Shown one piece after another: positions 49,201 to 61,200 of a stretch of 64,000 nucleotides of DNA. The notes beneath the pieces were generated by a model that worked only from the letters and a program-made list of their open reading frames with translations, did not search any database and had not been told where the DNA came from. Position 1 is the first letter of the stretch. The number at the start of each line of letters is the position of its first letter. The translations under genes and the position numbers were made by a program. The stretch is from Baylisascaris procyonis (Eukaryota > Nematoda > Chromadorea > Rhabditida > Ascarididae), in assembly GCA_037389465.1 (NCBI GenBank), contig JAZARR010000033.1, forward strand, positions 372,001 through 436,000. The letters run 5' to 3'.

Positions 49201-52200
49201 CCTTTTCCTTTTGTTGTTTCAGTTTATTTTCTTTTACGATTAGTCGTTTTCCAAAACATCGAACTAGGTTTTCCCTCATTGGATAAATAGATAAACATTT
49301 CATTATTTTCTGTGAAAGCATGCAATCGCTTCCTTCGAAATCTGAGTGATTATTAGAAGGCATAAAAGAGTGCCCTGGGAAGGCGTCACTTTTTGCACAT
49401 TCCTTTCTTATTCTTATTGCTTTGTTTTCGTACATATACTGAAAAAGTGTAAGTAGAAACGGTGAGGCACTACCTATTAAAATATATGCGTTTAGTATTC
49501 GAGGATTAGAAACATGGAATGTGTCGTATGTGAAAGCAACTTGAGAAAGTAACGTCTGTTTTGTCCAAGCACGAAGCCATACATCTAAGGCGACCTATTT
49601 TCCCACCTTTAAAATAGAAATTACACAATGTGAAACAAACAATCGTGTAGGAGCAACTTTAAAACCCTTAGAGCATTTAAAACTGCAAGTCGGTAAAACT
49701 TCTTTAGTATAATCTCTCCCCTCTTCCCCAGTTTCGGCAACAAGCTTACTGAATTATGGGTTCCACCTCCTAGTTGTATGCGTTTTGTCGGAGATCCTAA
49801 AATTTCGGCTTTTTACCGTCGACACCCCCGTTTACCATCAAGGTATAGCATTTACCAGGTTATAAATACGAGCAGGAGGGAATCTGCTTTATAACTGGCA
49901 GCAAAAACGACATATCCTTTCTGGGAATTGCTGGAGTTTATGAACATTTTTCGCTATAGATTTACTCATCCTCGATGATGTATCCTTTTTTTTTACTCGT
50001 GGACCCACTTACTAGATTCTTCATTAATTGAAAGTCTGTTTTAAGGGACAGATGACATCGCAGGTTTATTGTCGAAAGGTTCCTTTCCTTCTGCTACACT
50101 ATGTGATTGTGGCGTGTTTTCTTCACGTGCATTTACTTTGCATCATTTTCCCGTAGAATGTATGTACATTATAGGTGTATATTTTTTGTTTACTACGGTC
50201 TTTGAATTTTACTCAGTCAGTTTCTTATCTACCATCTTGGCGGTATTGCGACAAAATCTTTCTTCGACTGAGCTTATGTGCCTTTTGGCTAGCCATGCCA
50301 CAGAAACTGAAAGGCTTTCCCGTTTTTCATTTTACAAAAACGTTGGCAAGCGAAATCGTTGTTCAGATATGAACGGAAACGCATCAGTTCTTCCTCTCTA
50401 CTATTTGAGCGAAATAATGCAAAACGATATCGACTTCGACAGCCACGACGGCTTGATACGCCACCATCTTCATAGTACATCTAGTGCCAGCGAGTGCCTG
50501 AAACCCCTAAAACGGAATTTGAAGGGTCGTTGTTATTGTTGAGCCATAATCTTGGTACACTCGCAGTAATGGTGCTGGGTTTTCCTTCTTCTGACTCTAT
50601 GGCAGAGGTTTTGATGATGCTGTTTCATTTGGATGAAGCAACGTTGCTGTAGTCACTCGCTGGTCTAGTTAATCTAAGTGATTGTTGCAGGTCGTTCGCA
50701 CTGCTTGATCAGGTGCAAGAGGGCGTCGGTGCGGAGTCGTTCTTCGCGTGTCTTTGGGAGGCAGTGCTTGGATCACCATCTGTGCGGCTTCCTGCTCTCA
50801 TCTATGTTAATGCAAAATTCGACCGGCGGAAGACAATGGACGACCAACTTTTCATTATGGGCGATCATGTCGATCACATGGTTTGCAGTTTTCGCTTTTG
50901 AGAGTATCACACAAACGGGGCACAGGACTGCATTGGGTTGCCACTCTACTGCGGCTTTAAAAGTTGACTGGGGCATTGCTAGTTGAGCACAAGAGAGAGA
51001 GGGAGAAATGGACAAAAAGGAAATTTGCAGGGATGAACGCGTATTCGATTACAGATAGATTTTAGGGCAAAGATTCATGTTCACGCTAGTTTTATCTATT
51101 TGCTAGTAATGCTTATTTCATTGAAAGAAAGTAAAATAGAAGATAAGGCCAATTGTTGCAGATAGCTGCGCTCTGTGCTGTGGCTGACGATGAGGGTTCC
51201 ACGCTCGTGCAGCGGCATCTGCTCGACTTTCTTTGCACCGCCTTCCCGCTCAACTCCGACCACCTGGTGCAGGAGGATTTTGTACAGGTTACTTAACTTC
51301 CTTTACCCAGCTCTGTTGTTTATCTCACAGCTACTCACCTTTACTTGAGGATTTTTTGTGAAATGTGGTCATAATGGTCGCAATTGATGGCGTTTACCCA
51401 GAAGAATCGTGGTACACGTAGAAGAGTATTACGGAGGTGAATTGCGCCGGAGAGCAGTTTGGCAACGGAACAGAAATCGACAGAGAAGTCGGAGAGCAGT
51501 TATTTAGAGAAAAGCATCAGTCTTAAGCAGGTGTTAATGCGAGACGAAGAGGCAACTTTTTGTCCACTACGTAGTCATAGAGTGCTTTAGACGGTTGAGG
51601 GACATGAGGAAAGAAATCAGGGAGGCAAGGGGAAGGGGAATAATGGTTTCCAGCTTACGAAAATTGTCATAGAACAGTTTGAACTAGAGGGGTATGGAAA
51701 AGTTGGGTAACGAAGTCTTAGCAGCTTATCCAGAACGCTATCAATCAGTCACGGTTAAGTATAACTGAATATAACCCACTTTAATTCTCGTTCACATATA
51801 TCTATGTGGTTTCTACTTAAGATTCTCGCATTGTGCAGTTTGTTTTGACGCTGCTGTATGCAGGGCATCTAGTTTTAGTGGCATCATACTAGTTTCACTG
51901 AATTCGTAGGAGCAGCCTTTGTTGAAGTGTTCTTCACAGTCCAAATAAGTTTTCAAATACGAAGAGATTTGTTCATTGATGGTTGTAGCTGATGAAGTTA
52001 ATGTTGTCTGAATAGTCGCACAGTTGCTTACATCATCTGGAAAATTGTTATCGTTATTTGTGCTCAACCAGCGAGGATTTGGCAGATAAGAAGTTGCTTT
52101 AATGTTCTGCGCATAGGGGTCACATTGGTTATGCTGATCTTATAATGAAAATTCTGCGGTTTCGCTGCCGTCTCTTTTGTTGTAGAGCTGCATGACTCTC

Positions 52201-55200
52201 AGGCGGTGCTTCCGATTTTTATTTTTTCACTATCTCTTTGAGCGTAAGGTCTGAACGGACTTCTTCCTCTCTCCACTCATTCAGGAATAAAGGGAGGAGC
52301 CAGACGTAGACGAGATACTTTTGCGTAGTGAGGAACTGCGAGCGGACAGGTGTTAGTTGACCAAGTGATCTTGGCCTCAAAACTTTCCCCAGTTTCATGA
52401 TTCGTTGAGCCATTCTATGTGTTCAGTTCCGTTCGAGGTTCTTTCTCTCCTTCAACTGACCTCCGTCTTCTCATGAAGCTGTGGATTTAGACATGTGGAT
52501 TGCTCTTTAACAGACTGCCTCGTTGACGGTCCTCCACTATATTGTCTAATGAGTTGTTTAATCCCTATTTGTTTGGTTGTGTTATGTATTCTTCAGCTTT
52601 ATAATTAGTCGTTGAAGTGGGTTCGTTCGCTTTTGGCTGGAGGGGTAAAGATTCAATCGAAGTGATGGGTGGGTCAACAGAATGACTTTGCTTATTCATT
52701 GATTTCTGGCTACGGTAGGTGCGTTTATCTATGTGTTTATTTTAGTTATTACGACGATGCCTCTTCGTCGTACTCCGTCGGGACATGAGTCTCAACAGGC
52801 GCCTTTACCAGTGGTTGCTAAATCGGTCAGGTGATGCGGCGGTCAGCGGATTACCCGTCGGAGGATCAGATGAGCATCTTGACACATCCTTCTTCAAGTT
52901 GGTTCTTTCCATCGATACTTTAGGGTATCACTCCGAGCTTCTTATATTAAAATCCTTGTTCAGTTCCATTCTCAGCGAATCCTGATGGGTTCGAATGGGT
53001 ATTTCATATAATTTGGTTTGTATGAAATATCAGCACATTTTATGTCGGCTTCTTTAGTCAATTTGAATAAGAATTGTGAGAAAGGAATGAAAAAGGAGCA
53101 TCATTTCGAAGATATGCGTATAGAAATGTTCCAAGGTCTTGCTCATGCGTGCGTGAGCAGCGTGGCCGAGCGCGATTATATTTGATATGGGTTTATTTTT
53201 GGGTGTGGTTAATAGCGTTTTTAGGGCTTATGCGCTACCATTGATACGAAGTGCGATCGAAGAATACCTAAGGTTGGACACAGTCGAAGTGGTCAGTGCG
53301 AGTGCCGCCTGGGATGGCAGCAAGGTACGTGTCTTGCTGTGATTATTTAAATCCATATTTGGAATACGAAGAAACCTAGAAGATATGGTGTTATTGTCTT
53401 TCTTTGGCATGCGCTCTTAGTCATCACTCAGAATTTCCGCATATGGAATGAGAAGTTCGATTATCTTGAGAGCATTTGCAGAAATAGTTTTGATGCTTGA
53501 GTTTGCGTTGTGCCTTATGCATTATTGGATTTTGGTCGTCGCTAGCCACCCTAAATATTCACTGACAAGAAATGTGTGTTGCGTTGGTGATGTAGTAAAC
53601 AAAAGTACATATATGCATACACTTTATCGAACAAGCATGTTTTATATAAGGGAAACTAGATCGTATAATGTGATATACGTCGCTGTGTCTGGGTCAAAGG
53701 TGTTGGTTAGTTTGCAGTAACGTGTAAGTGGGTGCTTTCATGTGGTCGATACTCACGGATGAATGTCCAGTTGAATAGTTGGATTGAATTGTGTCGCAGT
53801 GATCGCAGTTCATGTTGGCTCCCTTTAGGAGCATCAAGTGCAGTTCACTGAAGTTCGCGTTTGTCGTCTCTTGCTTTATTTCTTGGATCGTCAGGATTTG
53901 GGAACACTCATACTGGAGGAATCGCTCGCAATGCTTCTGCACTACTCATCGAGATATGCAAGACAATGCAGTGCCATGCTTTCTGAAGTGCTTTATTTTC
54001 TTTTCCTTTATGTTATTAGTCTCTAAGCAGTTAGCGATAGCAGATTAACAAAATATCATACGACATTGAATACAGGCTGGCGATCTGCAAAGTTCTTATT
54101 CTGGAAAGATCACTCTGTGGAATAAAAATATATTTTTCAGTAATGGGCTGGCTTGCGAGGATGCTGAGCTAAGGTTGATTGAAAAAGGCTGATGTGATTT
54201 GAGTGGTGTTTTTGGTAACATTGCAAGTGAATGAAAGTAGCAGTAATTGTTGTTGCACTACCACCAAACACTAAGACCCCCACTGGAAGTAGAAGTACGT
54301 CAAAATTGGCGTAATGCGCGTCAAGTTTGCCTAGAACAGATCTCTTGTCTGTTGTCTACTGAGAGGGTAACATCTGTAGCTTTCTTTTACAAAGAAAACT
54401 CCGCTGCAGTTTGCAGGTATCGTTTAAGTTTTGAACAAAAACTAAAGCTTTCTTTGCGTATTTCCCAGTCTTAATCTCTGCTCAAGATTTTCTATCGAAT
54501 ATTGCGCACTTCGACAGTATTGTCACAAAAGAATAAGTGATCGGGACTTCGCGTCAAGAAAAAGACGATAAAAGCAATAGCTTATTGGATAACAACCCTT
54601 CCTGGAGAACTGAAGAATGAGGTTCTCGTTCCTAACCCTTGCATGATTTTTTTAGATTCCTTATTCTACAACTCGTTGATCTGAATGGCATTGAAGTTGA
54701 TCGTAATCAAGGTGGACAAATTGAGAATGTTTGTTGAAGGATGTGGAATATGCGGATGCGGTGACAGCGTCGTCACCATCTTCATCGTCACAGGCTTGTG
54801 TATTGGGCGAGCTGTCGCGAAGAGGGAGTATCCTAAGTCGAGCATCAAATGTCTCGAAGCGATCCCGTTCAAGTGCCACATCCCCTCCAAATAAAAATGC
54901 CTCTGACCTGGTAGCCTTTCGTTTTTTTGGTTTGTGAGCGCCTGGACTGCTTCATTCTCTGCATACCTGACGTGAGACAGGTGCTCATTGCTGTCCTTTT
55001 TTTGCATCATTTGATCTTATGCTGTTTAAACTCGCATTTGTGACCAACATTGCAACAACGGTCATTTTTTTTATTCTACCAACCTGGTATTTAAAAATGC
55101 GACCACTAGGATTGTTAAGTATGGAAAAGGTTTTGATGAAATTAAATTTTATTCGACCTCGAAGGTAAGTTCCCGATGAACGTAGACCGCAGACGAGCTC

Positions 55201-58200
55201 TGAATAAGCGAAGTTTGAATCCTTTTATGACTTGTTTTAGTCGATTGCGACTGCATTGAGCTCACTCACGCTAATACTATGCCATGCCGCGTTTTCGTTT
55301 TGTAAAAAAGCAGCGAAAGTTTATTTTTTGGAAATTCTGCTGCATTTAATCGTCCCTAATTTTTTCGTAAATTGACTAAGAAATCGCCCATCGTCATTTA
55401 TCAGCGATCAGCGGTTGACAGATACTTTCATGCGTCATTTTTTTTTTTAAATCGCATAATGCGTCTGGCTGCAGTATGGCATCTATGATATAATGGATGC
55501 TGATTCTTTTAAACGTTTTTGTGAACTTTTCTAAGGGGCTTCTTTACGACTTTCATTTTGTTAAAAAGTTTTGTTTATTAACTCGAAAATGCTTAACTGG
55601 TTATCATCTCTGTTTGTCGGGATTATTCTAAAATGTCAGAAATGCAGTTCCCTTTTTCACTGTTGGTCTGATTGACGTTCACCGTCAGGAGTAATAATAC
55701 TTCAAGAGACAATTAATATTTCTTAATTTTTGAGAGTCATCTTCGGTGAGAGCACTGTTACATGCATTGCATTTTTATTTTGTTTTATTTGAAAGCATTC
55801 CAGATTAGACGAGTTGACGAGATTCGCAAAACGTTAAACTTGCTGCTGAATTCGTTGGATGTTGGATTCGTGTGGAACTTCTTGGAGCGTCGATTTCAAA
55901 TGTAACTTCTTCGTTATTCTCTATCACGTCCTACATTAAAGGCTATTTCTAAGGCTTATATTGAAGTGCTTTGATTTAGATTAGCGAGTCATAAAGTTAT
56001 TATTTTGGCAACGCATTCCAAAACTTGCAATAGATTTATGAGCTCTGTGGATATGTTCACGTCATTATGTCGTTGATTCGAAAGAATGTTATCGCTGTGC
56101 AACATGAGTGCCGCTTCGTTTTGATCACTTGTTGAGAAGGTGAATTGAACTAATGAGGAGAATAAGCAGAAATTTTGCATTTAGGTTAATGGAGTTGGAG
56201 GAAGCCGAACAACAGAATGGCTCTGTGGAAGCTGGCACGCCAACGACTGATTCTTGCTTTTCAAGGCAGCAAGCGCGATTGAAAAAAGCAGAGGAGATGC
56301 AACAATTCCCATCCGTGAGTTGATCTGTGTGTAGATTTTTTCTGCTTCATTATTCGTTCAGGGAAATGTTAATCTACGAGCAGTGGACTGGATTGTATAT
56401 TACAAGATGTTGCTTCAAGCTTTTAAAGCTGGTAGTGTCGTTTATAAACCGAGCAGGCGATAGCTGAGGGTTCTTTCATGCAGTTGGCATGGAGTATTTC
56501 AACTTACCTTTTTGCACATTATATCGTTCTTTTGCACTTTTTTTTTTTTTCAGAATATTAGTAGCTAATTTTTCAGTGATCATTTCATGACCCAAATTCT
56601 CGTCGGAGAGTCTTCGGCTAATCGTGAGCATCTTCCTTATACGTCAGCATCGCAACTTGTTTGATGAATTGGATGAATGAAAGAACAGCTGTTGAGCTCT
56701 AGGGCATGAGGAACTTAAGAGAAATATTTGATAGCCACTGTATCTCAAACGAGGCTCCTAAAAAATATTTGCGGCTATAGCATATGAAGTTGTGATAACT
56801 TTTGTGCTTGAAGGCGTCTTTGGGGAGCACTGAGGTTTCCACCAAACTTCCTAAGAACGGAAACAAAATTTACACAACGCTCACCTATTACTTATATCAG
56901 TTTGATTATAAAATCGCTGACAATATTGCCGTAACTTCAAAGGGAATTGTACAGTTGACACCACGCACTGCCGATCAGTTAGAAAGGTTCACAACAGTGT
57001 AATTGTATTTGATAGCAGAAATTGCATAGTTTGTGAATTGCGGTCTGATTCTTTGATATCTTGGTGGCCTTTCGCTTGTTCAAACATCTAATGCGCCTCA
57101 TTTCAACTCGAATCGTGATAAGGAGCAGTTACAGTTGTATTTTCAATATTTTCGATACAAAGCTTCTCGAATTTTAACTGCGGTCACAGTCGACCATGAC
57201 TTAATTAAGTTGGTAGCTTGGCAGTGCGGAGCAACATTTGTTTGGTTTTACTTTAAAGACATTTTGCCATTATTGGAATACTACTGGTGCTATAAATTTT
57301 GGAGTAGAGAGTAAGATAAGTCGGTCAGGCATACTTGTAGTTGACATGGGACTTCAAATTCCTGCCACTTTGATGCCGGGAATCTTCAGTTTTGATTGCT
57401 TTAAAAATTCCTCGCTGTCAGGTCCAAAAAACTTCAGGCTCAGGAACGCCAGAAAATCTCTAATAGTTTGCTAATGAATAAATAATAAATAAAGGAATAG
57501 ACAGGCAGATAAATAACCAGATAAACGAATAAACGAATGGGCAAGTAGAGAAATATGTAAGCAAACAAAGAGATGAACCCAAAATGTTGCGGTTGGATAT
57601 TGTTTTGCTTCTTCCAGTTCTTATCATCTTGGAAATCGATCCCTTAAGTCCAACATGGCAATCGCATTTTGCAGATGGCATTGTTCTGCATACACACTGT
57701 CGAGCTAGACACTCATGGTGATATCCGTGGAAAGTATCTTCCACAACTGTTACGTGCAGTGTTGTCAGGAATGGGACGCCGAGGTGTTAATAACATTCAG
57801 AGCCAAATTGTACTTGGCCTTATTCAGCTAGCCCACTGCATACTTCTTGAGATCAACCAAAGCGCTGCAGTTCTCGAAGCAGGAAGTTCGTCTGCTTTGC
57901 TTGCCTCGTTTTCACTATGTTTCCAATTCGAATCGTTTGGTGCTTCAGTCACGAAAATTGCCACTCACTTTCTATTGCTTTTCTTTCACTAACGATCAAC
58001 GGTAATGCTGTCGTTTGTTATTCTTGGGTAACAAAAAAGTTTATTTCTAATTTGAAAATTCCTTTTAGCATTGAACAGGGAAATTAGTTGGTGTCTTTCT
58101 ACCGCGTACCACGTTTCTGAAAATGGAAGACGTACATTTTCTGTCTTTTCATGATACTTGAGGACAAGTTTTTATGGAAAACCGGGAGGGCTTATATTCA

Positions 58201-61200
58201 GGATTGGTTTCTGTTCTTCACAGCTTTTCATTGTTTCATTGCTTGTTGAGGTAGTCGTCTAGGTGTGTGCATTTAATGCATACTCACAACGAAAGGTGTT
58301 GCTGTCGTGTGTGTGAGATTTCGATGACGCACTAGTGTTTCTAGTGGCCACTACACAACAAGAAAGCGGCGATCGAAACGGCGAGGAAAATGCTGCAATC
58401 ATTCAGCATCGGGCAACCATTCTGGAAAGTGGGCTCGCAGGTTATGTTTTGGCCAATTTAAGTTAGATTTGCATATGTAAATGGATGAGGAGGAATGCAG
58501 TAAATGCACTCCTTTTCTGTGCTTTAAAATTTTAGTGATATCCCCGTTCTCGGCGATCAGTTTGTCATTCCATAAAATTATTCCGCAGCACCCAAATGTT
58601 TTTTCTTGTCTACGGCCAAAGACTATCATGAAGTATGAGTGAATTGTATCGATGAGTGCCTCTCTTTAGTTCCTCACACATAAGTTAGGTCATCCTTCTG
58701 TCTGTTTCTGTTGTCGTCATAAGCTGAAGCTCTTGATGTGGATATCTTCAGAACAACGTCTAATCGAAGAATGTTTGGAAGATTGCGGATGGGTGCTGGC
58801 TCAGATATGCGATTGGTACTGTTCACAACGATGCACTGAGAGACTTGAAGTATTCACTGCCATATCTGCATTGCAAAGGGAATTCGCCGATTTTCCACTC
58901 TACAGCTTCGCAAATAGTATGTTATTTTTTATTCTGTGTTATTTTTTATTGTCTGTCTACGAGAAGGTTGTATATTGACGCTGTTATCCGCTTTTCGCTT
59001 TAATGTATAATTATTTCTCCGTATGGCATAGATTGGAAACCGCAGTGCTACGTAATTAACTCATGTAAGGGAGGAGACAGGAAGCTTATAAGAAAGCAAT
59101 GAAAAATATGTACACAGTAATGCAACATCTGAAGGTTCAAAACCGTCGAAATCAAGCACCTTTCTATAACGTTCGTCGGTCGCCAACGAGGATCGAGAGC
59201 GCTTATGTATCTTCATATCCACTAATCCCAAGAACACCATTTTTAGATAGAGCAAATTTCGACTATGATTTCGCATCTGAAGCAGATAATAAAGGTCCAA
59301 ACACTTTAGTTGATGGAGCAACCTCAACACTTTTGATAAGCACTTCACTATAAAAGAGCATCCATTCGCTTGCTTAATTAAGCGGAGGGAAAAGCGGGGA
59401 TGCCATCATGTGCCATCAAAATAACGCGCAAAGGGGAGGCATTTCCTGTAGGGGGTGTTTAATTCCATTGCAAAAAGGGATGCAGCCAAACGTGAAGGTT
59501 GTAAATTAAGTGGTGTTACTAATTTTCTAACAGGTAATTGGCGGTTCTTTCGATTTCACAAACTTTCTGTAAAAATATTCGCAGATAGCTTGAGCTGGAG
59601 CTCTAGCTGCTTTGATGTATTTCTCCATTATTTTGGATATCTTGAATCTGATTAGCATCTCGGTGCCGGGTTTCATTGACACAGTCAGTAGATAATTCAT
59701 TTCAGAGTGATGAGAACTGTATTTCCTGCCCTGCATTGTATATGTTGTGTTGATCGCCACTGTTGTGTTGCTGAATTGCAAACGAGGCGAGGCGAGTAGA
59801 TGAAGATTTACTGTCGACTGACTGAAACAGCGCACCAAACCGCGCTAGGTAACTGAACCACTTGACTCCACCAAAGAACACGAAAAACCACGAAGATACC
59901 GGAGTCAACGTACATAACAGCAAACGGGTTTGAAACATGCAGACAACCAGAGAAAAGGCGCAATATAATAGAGCAGAGACGAACAGATATCACTGAGGCT
60001 GATACATACAAATTAAGTCATACCGCGGTCGCTCGCCACAACAGTATCCTTCTCTGCTTATCGCCCCTCAGCCTCCTCTTTAGGCTGCGGAGTGGACAGG
60101 ATTACTTTGGCGACATTTTCCTTGTGGGGCGAGATTTGAAGATACTGAAAATAAGACTAATTTTATAGACCAGTGTAATAAATGGGCAGTTCAACGGCCT
60201 ACTGTTTTCTTGTCAACTTATTTTTGATACTAATGGACATCTTATTGGTAAATGTCACTACTGTTAATTGAAATTGAATGTGGCAGGTGCGGTTTTTGAG
60301 TGGCAGGTGTTAAAACTTTGGACAATGGTCCTAGCTAAAGAATGTTGAATCAACCCCTCCTAAGCCATAGTAGAACAAGTTGATTTCATCCCGACCAACG
60401 CGGTATGATTTCAGCGCCAGTGGTGACTCGACGTAAGCGTTCTTCAGGCGGCTATTCGGAATGGCTTCGTGGATTGCTGAACGTTGTCTCGTTGGAAATG
60501 TGGGATCGAACGACTGGTTCAATTCGACAAAGTATGGCTAAAATACATTTCTCTGAATTGCAGTTTGCAAAATATGTTATTCATTTTCACTCCCCCCTTA
60601 CTCTGGCTGTCCTCCCCTTTCTTACAAGATTGTCGAGGTACATAGTTCTCACATCATTGCAAAATAGACCGCTCCATGGATATGATCTTTGCAAAATATC
60701 TCTTTAAAGTTGCAACTGTTATGAATGATAGGTTGTTCACGCATACGGAAGAGGGGTTTGCTGTGAGTATTATGATCATGGAGGTAAGAGTTATGATGAA
60801 GGGAAAAGAGATCGTCCAGCCAAGTGCCATTTATGCGGTTGTAAGTTGCTCGACGCCTTGTTGGACGGTGGTCCAAATGTTTTACTAATTCATTGGTGTT
60901 TAGTAGATAGTGAGGTTATGAGGGGATTTAGAATGAAACACAGTCGATGCCAATGATAAATCCTCTTTTTGCACTGGTGGTTGTCAGCATTTTTTTCGGG
61001 GCGCTGACAAAACAAATAAGGAAGACTTTCTCAGAGGGCGTTTTACGACTGTGTGAGTTGTGTGGAAACTAGCAGAATTGTAACCAGAAACACGCTTGGC
61101 AAAAGATTCAAAATAATAGCAAGCAGTGATGTGGAACTTCAGGCATCTTTGCAAAGAATGACTTAAAGCTGGAGAGGGGATGTTGGCCAGTTCTTTTATT

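Noticed and set aside
53694..53942. 82-codon minus-strand ORF over Dopey exon 8
   Set aside because: Antisense to an exon with clear family similarity, and no splice support.
54666..55010. 114-codon minus-strand ORF over Dopey exon 9
   Set aside because: Antisense shadow: the plus strand has phase-consistent Dopey exons on both sides.
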